DNA from: Ensifer adhaerens
GTDB lineage: Bacteria; Pseudomonadota; Alphaproteobacteria; Rhizobiales; Rhizobiaceae
Length of the DNA stretch: 64,000 bases
Assembly (NCBI RefSeq): GCF_001270265.1
Contig: NZ_LGAP01000002.1
Location: 432,001 to 496,000, forward strand
Direction: 5' to 3'
The notes below the pieces were generated by a model, which was given only the letters and a program-made list of their open reading frames with translations, ran no database searches and had not been told where the DNA came from. Position 1 is the stretch's first letter; the number at the start of each line of letters is the position of its first letter. Below, in pieces: positions 44,247-52,748 of the stretch. Position numbers and translations under genes: made by a program.

Positions 44247-45920
44247 AGCCGGAGCCACTGACGGTTGCAAGGCCTTGGCGATATCTCCGGCGTCCTCGAC
44301 GATCCAGGTTTCGAGCGTCGCCTGACGCCCGCGAAGGCTGATGTCGAGCCGTTTGTGCGCCTCCATCACCACGCCGGCGCGGTTGACGAGTTCGGCCGAG
44401 ACGGCGAGCTGGGCGTCGTGCTCCTTGGCAAGCCCTTCCAGGCGGCTTGCCGTGTTGATGGTGTCGCCGACGGCGGTCAGCGATGTTGCCTGGCCGTAGC
44501 CGATCTCACCGATGATGGCGGGGCCGGCATGCATGCCGATCGCGATCCGCAGCGGCTCGTCGAGTTCGCCGTGGAAGGTCTGGTTGAGGGCATCGATGCC
44601 CTTGGAGATGCGCACGGCGGCGGCAAGCGATTGCTGGCAGGCTTCGGTAAAGGAGTTCTTCAGGCCAAAGATGGCGAGAGCACCGTCGCCGATGAACTTG
44701 TCGATGACGCCGCCCGAGTCTTCCACCGCTTCGCCGACCATCTCGAAATAGCGGTTCAGGAGGAAGACGGTGTCGAACGGCAGCTTGTGCTCGGCGATGC
44801 TGGTAAAGCCGCGCAGGTCGCAGAAGAGCACGGCGATGCGCCGTTCACGGCCTTCGCCGTCCTGGCGCACGAGTTGCTTCTTGATGCCGATGCTGTCGGT
44901 ATCGAGGATAGGAACGACGGTGACGTTGTGGATCGGGCGGAACTGGCAGGCAAGGCGGACATTGTCGGGTGCGCCGATCCGCGTCAGCGTCGTCAGCTCG
45001 GCATCTTCGGGCTCCGGTTGGCCTTCGAGGCCCTGGATCACGCGTACGCGGCAAGTGGAGCAGCGGCCGCGACCGCCGCAGACCGAGACATGCGGGATGC
45101 CGGCGGCGCGGCTTGCCTCCAGCACGCTGAAGCCGAGATTGACGGTGGCGACGCGGCCATCGGGATAACGCACGCGGATGCGGCCACCCTTGGGCAGGAC
45201 ACGCAAGGCGAAGGTGCCGGCGATCAGGCCGGCAAAGCCGAGATAAAGACCGAGCCGGATATTTTCGAGCAGGTCGACATCGTAGGGCGGCTTGGCTACC
45301 GCGCTGTCGCCATAGCCGCCGTGCTCCGCATAGACGCGCTCGAGCGAGCGGGCGCTGCTGAAGAAGCCGAGAAGCGCGAAGATCGGCACGAGGATCGCGA
45401 TCGTATAGAGCAGGATCTCGTAGCGCGGAAACCAGGTCCGTCCGCGCATCCAGAACCAGGCGCCGAGACAGCCGTGGCTCCAGGCGAGCAGGAGGGCCAG
45501 CGACTGGCGGGTGGCATTGGTCCAGCTGGACCAGAGCGCCCGCAGCATGCCGGGATAATCGGCCTCCACACCGGTCAGCAGCGGCTCGACCCGCGCGGCG
45601 GTCACGTGGCCCATCAGCAGGAAAGGCAGGCTGAGACCAAAGACGATCTTGAGCGCCTCGCGCATGGGCATGCGCAGCGTCTGGCGGCGATAGAGGCTAT
45701 CGAGCGCCATGGTGAAATGCGCCAGCAGCGCACCATAGAGCAGGATCGTGCCGGGCACGCTGTGCCAGACGGCGTTGAAGACCTCGCGGCCGGCCTCCAT
45801 CGCATCGATGGAAATCAGGCCGAGCGAATGATTGAGAAAATGGGCAAGGATGAACGTACCAAGCACGGCCCCGGAAATGAGGTGTATGCGCTTGCGTCTA
45901 TTGGCGGAAATGATCGTCAA
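44244..45920 (-). CDS. cyaC: membrane adenylate cyclase with heme-type anchor and 2Fe-2S domain (CyaC-like)
   Basis: 558-residue class III adenylate cyclase. Residues 1-240: six hydrophobic helices with His27, His31, His53, His68, His105 and His149, resembling the heme-binding anchor of succinate dehydrogenase/fumarate reductase. Residues 245-335: a ferredoxin domain with Cys281, Cys287, Cys290 and Cys325 in 2Fe-2S spacing (CGGRGRCSTC). Residues 355-550: catalytic domain with metal Asp368 and Asp412, adenine-selecting Lys408 and Asp486, and transition-state Asn489 and Arg493, all intact. S. meliloti CyaC is described as a redox-controlled cyclase with a diheme anchor; this protein appears orthologous. 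The stop codon comes from a dispersed repeat. Confidence 0.88.
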   Translation of the reverse strand: MTIISANRRKRIHLISGAVLGTFILAHFLNHSLGLISIDAMEAGREVFNAVWHSVPGTILLYGALLAHFTMALDSLYRRQTLRMPMREALKIVFGLSLPFLLMGHVTAARVEPLLTGVEADYPGMLRALWSSWTNATRQSLALLLAWSHGCLGAWFWMRGRTWFPRYEILLYTIAILVPIFALLGFFSSARSLERVYAEHGGYGDSAVAKPPYDVDLLENIRLGLYLGFAGLIAGTFALRVLPKGGRIRVRYPDGRVATVNLGFSVLEASRAAGIPHVSVCGGRGRCSTCRVRVIQGLEGQPEPEDAELTTLTRIGAPDNVRLACQFRPIHNVTVVPILDTDSIGIKKQLVRQDGEGRERRIAVLFCDLRGFTSIAEHKLPFDTVFLLNRYFEMVGEAVEDSGGVIDKFIGDGALAIFGLKNSFTEACQQSLAAAVRISKGIDALNQTFHGELDEPLRIAIGMHAGPAIIGEIGYGQATSLTAVGDTINTASRLEGLAKEHDAQLAVSAELVNRAGVVMEAHKRLDISLRGRQATLETWIVEDAGDIAKALQPSVAPA

Positions 45921-46059
45921 ATAGCGAGCCCAGCTCCGCCGGCGAAACGCCGGCTTCGGTTATTTTCCCCTTTATTATCCAGATCGCATACGCCGACAAC
46001 TTACCTTTTCTACACAATCTGTTTCGTTTTCGTGTCTTGCGCGTCATCTGCTGCCGGCG

Positions 46060-46431
46060 CTATTCGGCGGGGTTCGGCTGCCAGAGCTCGATCGGGTTGC
46101 CCTCGGGGTCGTAAAGCCTGGCGAAGCGGCCGTTCGGATAGGTTTGCGGGTCGATCGTCACCGCGATGCCCGCGGCGCGAAGTTGCTCCGTCATGGCGTC
46201 GAGATCGTCAACGCGAAAGTTCACCATCCACATCTGCTCGCTGCGGCCGAAATAGTCGGTATCGCGCTTGAACGGGGCAAAGACCGTGCTGCCGGCGCGC
46301 TGCTGCCAGCAGGTGTCGTCGTAGCTCGACGGCACAGTGTCGATGCCGAGATGGGTCTGGTACCAGGCGGCCAACCCGTCCGGATCGTCGCTGCGGAAGA
46401 AGAGCCCGCCGATGCCTGCCACTTTCTGCAT
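46060..46431 (-). CDS. VOC-family (glyoxalase/bleomycin-resistance fold) protein
   Basis: 123-residue vicinal-oxygen-chelate protein (GIGGLFFRSDDPDGLAAWYQTHLGI at the start and YDPEGNPIELWQP at the end, with the C-terminal metal-binding Glu). Dimeric metal enzyme or antibiotic-binding protein; the reaction is unknown. It is upstream of cyaC in the same direction with a 139-base gap containing a GCCGGCG-AAA-CGCCGGC hairpin. Confidence 0.85.
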   Translation of the reverse strand: MQKVAGIGGLFFRSDDPDGLAAWYQTHLGIDTVPSSYDDTCWQQRAGSTVFAPFKRDTDYFGRSEQMWMVNFRVDDLDAMTEQLRAAGIAVTIDPQTYPNGRFARLYDPEGNPIELWQPNPAE

Positions 46432-46490
46432 GTCGATCGCCTCCCTGACTTATGCGTTGGCCACGCTCACAACGGCGGCGGCCGTTACAG

Positions 46491-47390
46491 TCATTCCATC
46501 ATGGGCGGCAGGCGCGCGGCAAGCGTATCGATGAGCAGGCGCAGCTTTGGCGGCATATATTGGGTTTTCGGCCAAACGACATAGGTGCCGTAGGAGAGGG
46601 CGGGCGCATCGGCCAGTATGCGCACGAGCGAGCCGGAGGCGATGCGGTTGCCCACGAGCCAGCATGGCAGCCAGGCGATGCCGAAGCCGCCGGCCGCCGC
46701 ATCGGCGATCGACGTCAGGTCGTCGAGCCGCAGTCGTGCCGGCGGCGTGATGGCCTGGGTCTGGCCGGCCTTCACCGGAAAGGACCAGGCGAGTGGTTGC
46801 CCGCTGCGCCGATAAAGGATCGCCTGATGCGTCATCAGGTCTTCGATCTTTTTCGGCACGCCGTTCGCCTCGATATAGGCCGGAGAGGCGCACACGATCA
46901 TGCGCTGGTCGGCGATCTTGCGCGTCATCAGCTCGGGGTCGCTGCGCAGCGGGCCGCTGCGGATGGCGAGGTCGAAGCCGTCCTCGACGAGGTCGACGTT
47001 GCGGTCGCTGAAGTTGAGGTCGAATTCCAGGCGCGGATGCTGGCGCAGCAGGTCCGATAGCAGCGGCATGATGCATTGGCGGCCGAGATGCACCGGCATC
47101 GACAGGCGCAGACGTCCCTGTATTTCCTGTTTACCGGACTCCAGCAGGGCCTCACCGGCCCTGATTTCGCTGAGCGCCCTCAGGCAGTTTTCATAGAACA
47201 ACTGGCCCTCGTCGGTCAGGCTCTGGGTGCGGGTGGTGCGATGAAACAGGCGAACGCCCAGCCTTTGCTCCAGCTTGGCAACCGTCTTGCCGACGGCGGA
47301 CCGCGACAGGTTGAGCCTTTCGGCGGCTGCCGAAAAGCCGCCCGCGTCGGCCGCTTCCACGAACACCGAAACGCCGTTCAGGTAGCTCAT
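46491..47390 (-). CDS. LysR-family transcriptional regulator
   Basis: 299-residue LTTR: winged helix at 1-60 (VFVEAADAGGFSAAAERLNLSRSAVGKTVAKLEQRLG) and an inducer-binding domain to the end. The start at 47390 (MSYLNG) fits the family; an upstream ATG at 47426 would add 12 residues. Divergent from the alcohol dehydrogenase gene, which it probably controls; the 105-base gap contains GCGA-N7-TCGC, a possible LysR box. Confidence 0.9.
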   Translation of the reverse strand: MSYLNGVSVFVEAADAGGFSAAAERLNLSRSAVGKTVAKLEQRLGVRLFHRTTRTQSLTDEGQLFYENCLRALSEIRAGEALLESGKQEIQGRLRLSMPVHLGRQCIMPLLSDLLRQHPRLEFDLNFSDRNVDLVEDGFDLAIRSGPLRSDPELMTRKIADQRMIVCASPAYIEANGVPKKIEDLMTHQAILYRRSGQPLAWSFPVKAGQTQAITPPARLRLDDLTSIADAAAGGFGIAWLPCWLVGNRIASGSLVRILADAPALSYGTYVVWPKTQYMPPKLRLLIDTLAARLPPMME

Positions 47391-47495
47391 TTTGTATCCT
47401 TCATGGAACCAATATGGCGAAATCATATCGCAACTGGAGAGATAATTTCAACGCTATGCTTCCTTCATCAGATCAATCCGATGAAAGGAAAGACC

Positions 47496-48518
47496 ATGGC
47501 AAGACTGATGAAGGAATGGACCATCGATGAATTCGGCGCTCGGAACCTGAAGCTCACGGAGCGGCCCGTTCCGCAGGCGGGGCCGGGCGAGGTGCTGGTC
47601 CGCACGACCGCCGTGTCGCTCAACTTTCGCGACAAGCTGGTGCTGGAAAACGGCATGGGCATGCCGCTCGCCTTTCCCTTCGTGCCGGGTTCCGACATGG
47701 CGGGCGTGGTCGAAGCGGTCGGCAGCGATGTGTCGCGCTTTCGAGCCGGCGATCGTGTCATTTCCGTCTTCGACCCCTCATGGATCGACGGTCAAAAACC
47801 GGGGACTGCCCGCCGGCCAACGTCGTTTGCGCTAGGCGGTCTCAACCCGGGTGTCGCTTCCGAATATGTCGCATTCCCGCAAGACTGGTTCGTGCATGCG
47901 CCGAAGAGCCTCGACGACGGGGAGGCGAGCACGTTGCCCTGCGCCGGTGTGACCGCCTGGTTTGCGCTGGTCGAAAAGGGACGCCCGAAGGCTGGCGACC
48001 GCGTCGTCGTGCAGGGGACGGGCGGTGTTTCGCTGTTCGGGCTGCAGATCGCCAAGGCGCATGGGGCCGAAGTCATCGTGACGTCGGCAAGCCGGGACAA
48101 GCTCAAACGCGCCCTCGAACTCGGCGCCGACCATGGCATCGATCGCGCGAACGAAGACTGGGTGGAACGTGTTCTTGAGATCACCGGCGATCACGGCGCC
48201 GATCATATCCTGGAGCTCGCCGGTGGCGCCAATCTCGGCCGGTCGCTGCAGGCGGTGGCGGTGCAGGGCCGGATCTCGGTCATCGGGGTGCTCGAAGGCG
48301 CCGAGCTCTCGGCACCGGTGTCGTCGGTGCTGTTGAAGTCGCCTGTCATTCAGGGCATCGGCGTTGGCCATCGCCGGGCGCTGGAGGATCTGGTGGCGGC
48401 TGTCGATCAGACCGGTCTGAAGCCTGTGGTCGATGCGCGCTACCGGTTTGCGGATTTCCGCGAGGCACTGGCGCATCTCGATCGCGGTGCCTTCGGCAAG
48501 GTGGTTGTCGAGGTCTGA
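47496..48518 (+). CDS. zinc-independent MDR alcohol dehydrogenase-like oxidoreductase
   Basis: 340-residue medium-chain dehydrogenase/reductase. GroES-like N-terminal domain (GPGEVLVRTTAVSLNFRD), NAD(P)-binding GTGGVSLFGLQIAKA near 173-187. The four-Cys structural zinc loop is missing, so it is of the quinone-reductase-like group. The start at 47496 follows AGGAAAG; an ATG at 47481 would add five residues. Divergent from the LysR gene. Substrate unknown. Confidence 0.87.
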   Translation: MARLMKEWTIDEFGARNLKLTERPVPQAGPGEVLVRTTAVSLNFRDKLVLENGMGMPLAFPFVPGSDMAGVVEAVGSDVSRFRAGDRVISVFDPSWIDGQKPGTARRPTSFALGGLNPGVASEYVAFPQDWFVHAPKSLDDGEASTLPCAGVTAWFALVEKGRPKAGDRVVVQGTGGVSLFGLQIAKAHGAEVIVTSASRDKLKRALELGADHGIDRANEDWVERVLEITGDHGADHILELAGGANLGRSLQAVAVQGRISVIGVLEGAELSAPVSSVLLKSPVIQGIGVGHRRALEDLVAAVDQTGLKPVVDARYRFADFREALAHLDRGAFGKVVVEV

Positions 48519-48535
48519 TCGGGCATGATTTCGAA

Positions 48536-48572
48536 ACGCCGCCGCCGGACAAAAATCCGGCGGCGTCGGTTT
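48536..48572. terminator. bidirectional terminator between adh and preA
   Basis: Stem CGCCGCCGGA (48540-48549) / TCCGGCGGCG (48556-48565) with a CAAAAA loop, followed by TCGGTTTTGG on the plus strand and, in reverse, by GGCGTTTCG. It is shared by the converging dehydrogenase and preA genes. Confidence 0.8.
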
Positions 48573-48575
48573 TGG

Positions 48576-49889
48576 TTATTCCGCGGCCTGGCGGGCCATC
48601 GGGTTGTTGGGATGCGTCGTCCAGTTGGCATAGTTCGGATCGACCGGCTTGCCGGTGCGCTGGTCCATGGCTCCGGCCGGCAGCTCTTCCATGGTGATGC
48701 AGTTCTCGACGGGACAGACGCTGACGCAGAGATTGCAGCCGACGCACTCGTCGTCCATTACCTCGAAGTGGCGCACGCCGTTGACGAACTGGGTGATCGC
48801 CTGGTGAGAGGTGTCTTCGCAGACGATGTGACAGCGGCCGCATTTGATGCAGGAATCCTGATCGATCTTGGCCTTGGCGATGTAGTTGAGGTTGAGATAC
48901 TGCCAGTCGGTGACATTCGGCACGGCGCGGCCGGTGATGTCGTCGAGGTCGCGGTGACCCTTGGCATCCATCCAGTCCGAAAGGCCGGAGATCATTTCCT
49001 GGACGATCTTGAAGCCGTAGGTCATCGCCGCGGTGCAGACCTGCACGTTGCCGGCGCCAAGCACCAGGAACTCGGCCGCATCGCGCCAGGTGGTGATGCC
49101 ACCGATGCCGGAGATCGGCAGGCCGGAGGTTTCGGGATCGCGGGCGATTTCGGCGACCATGTTGAGCGCGATCGGCTTGACCGCCGGGCCGCAATAGCCG
49201 CCATGGGTGCCCTTGCCGCCGACCGTCGGGTTCGGGGCGAAGTTGTCGAGATCGACGGAGACGATCGAGTTGATCGTGTTGATCAGCGACACGGCGTCGG
49301 TGCCGCCGGCCTTGGCGGCGCGCGCCGGCTTGCGGATGTCGGTGATATTCGGCGTCAGCTTGGTGATGACAGGCATACGCGTGTATTGCTTGCACCAACG
49401 CACGACCATTTCGATGTATTCCGGCACCTGGCCGACCGCAGCACCCATGCCGCGTTCGGACATGCCGTGCGGACAGCCGAAGTTGAGCTCGATGCCGTCG
49501 GCGCCGGTTTCTTCCACCAGCGGCAGGATCGCCTTCCACGCCTCTTCCTCGCAGGGCACCATGATCGAGGCGATCAGGGCCCGGTCCGGCCAGTTCATCT
49601 TGACCTGCTTCATTTCCCGCAGGTTCACATAAAGGTCGCGGTCGGTGATGAGCTCGATATTGTTGAAGCCCAGCAGCCGGCGGTCGGCACCCCAGATTGC
49701 GCCGTAGCGCGGCCCGTTGACGTTGACGACAGGCGGTCCTTCCTCGCCGAGCGTCTTCCAGACGACGCCGCCCCAGCCCGCCTTGAAGGCGCGCTCGACG
49801 TTATAGGCCTTGTCCGTCGGCGGCGCGGACGCCAGCCAGAACGGGTTCGGGGATTTGATGCCGACAAAATTGTTGCGAAGATCAGCCAT
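48576..49889 (-). CDS. preA: NAD-dependent dihydropyrimidine dehydrogenase subunit PreA
   Basis: 437-residue catalytic subunit that reduces uracil and thymine to their dihydro forms, step one of the reductive pathway. FMN-binding dihydroorotate-dehydrogenase-like barrel (KSPNPFWLASAPPTDKAYNVE at the N-terminus; active-site Cys in ELNFGCPHGMSERGMG) followed by two [4Fe-4S] motifs, CIKCGRCHIVC and CVGCNLCVSVCPVENC. The start at 49889 follows GGAGG; frame continuing upstream is antisense noise within preT. Downstream of preT by 20 bases. Confidence 0.94.
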   Translation of the reverse strand: MADLRNNFVGIKSPNPFWLASAPPTDKAYNVERAFKAGWGGVVWKTLGEEGPPVVNVNGPRYGAIWGADRRLLGFNNIELITDRDLYVNLREMKQVKMNWPDRALIASIMVPCEEEAWKAILPLVEETGADGIELNFGCPHGMSERGMGAAVGQVPEYIEMVVRWCKQYTRMPVITKLTPNITDIRKPARAAKAGGTDAVSLINTINSIVSVDLDNFAPNPTVGGKGTHGGYCGPAVKPIALNMVAEIARDPETSGLPISGIGGITTWRDAAEFLVLGAGNVQVCTAAMTYGFKIVQEMISGLSDWMDAKGHRDLDDITGRAVPNVTDWQYLNLNYIAKAKIDQDSCIKCGRCHIVCEDTSHQAITQFVNGVRHFEVMDDECVGCNLCVSVCPVENCITMEELPAGAMDQRTGKPVDPNYANWTTHPNNPMARQAAE

Positions 49890-49909
49890 TGTTCCGTCCT
49901 CCCGATCCG

Positions 49910-51271
49910 TTATGCAACGGCACTCGCCTGCGGCGTGGCCGCGGCGAAAGCCCGGTTGATCGCTTCTGCGGCATCGCGGCCCATGGCGACGGCGGAAACC
50001 GTCAGGTCCTCGCCGCCCAGCACGCAGTCGCCGCCGGCCCAGACATTGGCGGCTGAGGTTTTGCCTTCTGCATCGGTGACGATGCGGCCGGCTTCGAACG
50101 CCAGCGATCCGAGGCCGGACGCCTCGAAGGTCTGACCGATCGCCTTGAAGATCTGGTCGGCGGCAATAATACCCGTTTCGCCCGTCGTCGTCAGCTTTCC
50201 ATCTTCGAGCCTGGTGTATTCGAGCTCGATGCCGGCAACCTTGCCGTCCTTGAGCGCGATGCGCTTCGGCTGCAGCCAATGGCGGATGGTGACGCCCTTG
50301 GACGCCGCCAGATCCTGCTCGAATTCGGAAGCGTTCATGTGTTCCTTGCCGCGGCGGTAACAGATCGTCACTTCCTCGGCGCCGAGCAATTTGGCCTGGA
50401 CGGCGGCGTCGATGGCGGTCATGCCGCCGCCGAGAACGACGACCCGGCGACCGACGGGAATGTCCGCCTTGGTCTTCGACTGGCGAAGAGCGGCGATGAA
50501 GTCGACGGCGTCGTCGAGCCCTTCCGCGTTTTCCCCCTCGATGCGCAGTGCGTTGACGCCGGCGAGGCCGAGGCCGAGGAACACGGCGTCATATTGCTCG
50601 GTCAGATCGCCAAGCGAGAAGTCGCGGCCGAGTGCCTGGCCGTGGCGGACTTCGATGCCGCCGATCGACAGCACGTAGTCGACCTCGCTCTGGGCGAAGT
50701 CGTCGACGGTCTTGTAGGCGGCGATGCCGTATTCGTTGAGGCCGCCGGATTTCTCACGGGCGTCGTAGATGACGACCTCGTGGCCCTTGACCGCAAGACG
50801 GTGAGCGCAGGCAAGTCCCGCCGGCCCGGCGCCGACGACGGCAACCTTTTGCCCGGAGGACGCGGCACGGGTATAGAACTGCTTGTTCTCCTTCATCGCG
50901 ATGTCGGTCGCGTACCGTTGCAGACGGCCGATCTCGACCGGACGCTCCTCGGCCGTGTTGCGCACACAGGCCTGTTCGCAGAGCGTTTCGGTCGGACAGA
51001 CGCGGGCGCACATGCCGCCCAGAATGTTCTGGTCGAAGATGGTCTTGGCCGAGCCGATCGGGTTGCCCGTCGATATCTGCCGAATGAACAGCGGGATATC
51101 GATGGAGGTGGGACAGGCCGTCATGCAGGGTGCATCATGACAGAAATAACAGCGGTCGGAGGCGACCAATGCCTCGTGCCTGTCGAGGGCTGGATGAAGG
51201 TCGGAGAAATTGGTTTCGTAGTCCGCGAGCGGCAGGCGGCCGCCGAGGATCCCAGATTGCGTCGTTCCCAT
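49910..51271 (-). CDS. preT: NAD-dependent dihydropyrimidine dehydrogenase subunit PreT
   Basis: 453-residue electron-entry subunit, related to the glutamate synthase small chain. N-terminal Fe-S Cys region (CYFCHDAPCMTACP near 41-54; CARVCPTETLCEQAC near 87-101), FAD-binding VAVVGAGPAGLACAHRLAVKG near 143-163, and NAD(P)-binding VVVLGGGMTAIDAAVQA near 270-286. Transfers electrons from NAD(P)H to PreA. First in the preTA operon. The upstream gap has an inverted repeat TCAAAC-N7-GTTTGA. Confidence 0.93.
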   Translation of the reverse strand: MGTTQSGILGGRLPLADYETNFSDLHPALDRHEALVASDRCYFCHDAPCMTACPTSIDIPLFIRQISTGNPIGSAKTIFDQNILGGMCARVCPTETLCEQACVRNTAEERPVEIGRLQRYATDIAMKENKQFYTRAASSGQKVAVVGAGPAGLACAHRLAVKGHEVVIYDAREKSGGLNEYGIAAYKTVDDFAQSEVDYVLSIGGIEVRHGQALGRDFSLGDLTEQYDAVFLGLGLAGVNALRIEGENAEGLDDAVDFIAALRQSKTKADIPVGRRVVVLGGGMTAIDAAVQAKLLGAEEVTICYRRGKEHMNASEFEQDLAASKGVTIRHWLQPKRIALKDGKVAGIELEYTRLEDGKLTTTGETGIIAADQIFKAIGQTFEASGLGSLAFEAGRIVTDAEGKTSAANVWAGGDCVLGGEDLTVSAVAMGRDAAEAINRAFAAATPQASAVA

Positions 51272-51328
51272 TTTTGGCTCCCAATGTTTTCTCAGGATGA
51301 TGGAACGGTAACACGCTTTATTTTTTTA

Positions 51329-51347
51329 TCAAACGGTAAAAGTTTGA
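51329..51347. promoter_or_regulatory. inverted repeat upstream of preTA
   Basis: TCAAAC-N7-GTTTGA, 57 bases upstream of the preT start in an AT-rich stretch. Probable operator; it does not resemble the RutR-like site at 42344, so control of preTA may differ. Confidence 0.45.
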
Positions 51348-51454
51348 GATCGAAATGACCGGAAAGCCTTGCGATCCGGGACTTTGCGGCAGACCTGCCA
51401 AGCCATTGTTCTTGGCCGCTGTTTGACAGGGCAGGGCAAATAGTGGCAGCAAAT

Positions 51455-51506
51455 TAGAGCGGGATGAGGAAAGGTGTGTGCGGTTTTCCGCCCGCATCCC
51501 GCTCTA
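51455..51506. repeat. TAGAGCGGGATG palindromic repeat
   Basis: Perfect 12-bp arms TAGAGCGGGATG / CATCCCGCTCTA around a GTGTGCGGTTTTCCGCCC-type centre. From memory a widespread Sinorhizobium intergenic repeat, related in design to the CTAGAGC family elsewhere in the window. Confidence 0.75.
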
Positions 51507-51517
51507 ACTTAGGGGAA

Positions 51518-51566
51518 GCGATCACGATGTTTTTGGGTTGATTCGACCCAAAAACATCGTGATCGC
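51518..51566. repeat. 21-bp-arm palindrome upstream of smoC
   Basis: Perfect 21-bp arms (GCGATCACGATGTTTTTGGG... and its complement) around a TGATTCG loop, ending 20 bases before the smoC start and abutting its Shine-Dalgarno region (GGAG at 51574). As RNA it would be a very stable hairpin directly ahead of smoC. With the previous repeat it occupies most of the 315-base gap; the rest (51348-51454) shows no gene. Confidence 0.75.
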
Positions 51567-51586
51567 GGGGGGAATGGAGAATAGGC

Positions 51587-52540
51587 ATGGCGCGCAGGGC
51601 TGAGGCGAACAACAGGTTGGACGATGCTGCCCGCGCGGGCTGGCTCTACTATGTCGCCGGCCGCACCCAGGACGAGATCGCTACGGTCATGGGCATCTCG
51701 CGCCAATCGGCCCAGCGGCTGGTTTCGCTCGCCATGGCGGAACGCCTGATCAAGGTCAGGCTCGATCATCCGATCGCGGCATGCCTGGAGGCTGCCGAAA
51801 GGCTTCGCGAGAAATATGACCTCAGGCATGTGGACGTTGTTCCGAGCGATCCTGGATCGACCTCGACGACGGTCGGCATTGCAGAGGCAGGCGCCGCCGA
51901 GATCGAGCGCTGGCTCAAGTCACCGGAGCCGCAGGTCCTGGCGATCGGCACGGGTCGTACCCTGAAGGCGGCGATCGACCAATTGCCGGCGATGGAATGT
52001 CCGCAGCACCGCATCGTGTCACTGACCGGCAATATCAGGCTCGACGGCTCGGCCGCCTATTACAACGTCATCTTCAGCATGGCCGACGCCGTCAAGGCAC
52101 GGCATTTTCCGATGCCGTTGCCGGTGCTTGCCTCGTCGCCGGAAGAACGCGCGGTGCTGCACAGCCAGAGCCTCGTCCAGGTGGCGCTGAAGCTCGGCGC
52201 GGAAGCCAATGTCGCCTTTGTCGGTGTCGGCGAACTCGGCGCCGAAGCGCCGCTTTGCCAGGATGGATTTCTGTCACAGGACGAAATGGGGGAACTGACG
52301 AAGTCGGGCGCCGCCGGGGAAATCTGCGGCTGGATGTTCGATCACGACGGCGCCTTGCTGGCGGGTAGCTTCAACGACCGCGTCGCCTCGGTTCCGCTGC
52401 CGTCGCGCGACAACGCGTCGGTGATCGGGCTTGCCAAGGGACGGCGCAAATACGAGGCGCTGAGGGCCGCGGTCAAGGGCCGGATCATCAACGGCCTTAT
52501 CACCGACGAGGCGACTGCCGCCTATCTGCTCAACGCCTGA
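51587..52540 (+). CDS. smoC: sugar-binding transcriptional regulator SmoC (SorC/DeoR family)
   Basis: 317-residue regulator. N-terminal helix-turn-helix at about 25-55 (GRTQDEIATVMGISRQSAQRLVS) and a SorC-type sugar-binding domain (VLAIGTGRTLKAAIDQLP, GVGELGAEAPLCQDGFLS). Position at the head of smoEFGK-smoS-mtlK and resemblance to S. meliloti SmoC support control of sorbitol/mannitol use. It is separated from smoE by a terminator and 208 bases carrying a promoter and operator-like palindrome. Confidence 0.9.
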   Translation: MARRAEANNRLDDAARAGWLYYVAGRTQDEIATVMGISRQSAQRLVSLAMAERLIKVRLDHPIAACLEAAERLREKYDLRHVDVVPSDPGSTSTTVGIAEAGAAEIERWLKSPEPQVLAIGTGRTLKAAIDQLPAMECPQHRIVSLTGNIRLDGSAAYYNVIFSMADAVKARHFPMPLPVLASSPEERAVLHSQSLVQVALKLGAEANVAFVGVGELGAEAPLCQDGFLSQDEMGELTKSGAAGEICGWMFDHDGALLAGSFNDRVASVPLPSRDNASVIGLAKGRRKYEALRAAVKGRIINGLITDEATAAYLLNA

Positions 52541-52561
52541 TCGCAGCGAATCCGTTTGAAG

Positions 52562-52585
52562 AGGCCGGCCATGCGCCGGCCTTTT
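52562..52585 (+). terminator. intrinsic terminator after smoC
   Basis: AGGCCGGC / GCCGGCCT stem with a CATGC loop followed by TTT, 21 bases after the smoC stop. Confidence 0.8.
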
Positions 52586-52673
52586 GGCGTTCATATGACT
52601 GCTTGCTGATAAAAAATCGACAATCAAAACAGCTTCGTAACGTCTCTGGTTGCAACGCAGCAACGAAAGCGGC

Positions 52674-52727
52674 TTGACATTCTTTCGCGATAAGTGAGTA
52701 ATTGCCCATGAGCAAAGCAAATGCTCA
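52674..52727 (+). promoter_or_regulatory. smoE promoter with overlapping palindrome
   Basis: TTGACA (52674-52679), 17-base spacer, AGTAAT (52697-52702) fits a sigma70 promoter. TGAGCA-N7-TGCTCA at 52709-52727 overlaps the expected transcription start and is a probable SmoC operator. A strong GGGAGG Shine-Dalgarno precedes smoE. Confidence 0.6.
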
Positions 52728-52748
52728 ATTTCTTCTGGGAGGAAGTCG

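Noticed and set aside
45938-45954. GCCGGCG-AAA-CGCCGGC hairpin as a terminator between the VOC gene and cyaC
   Set aside because: No U-run on the minus strand after the stem, and it is within the expected cyaC leader; role not assignable.
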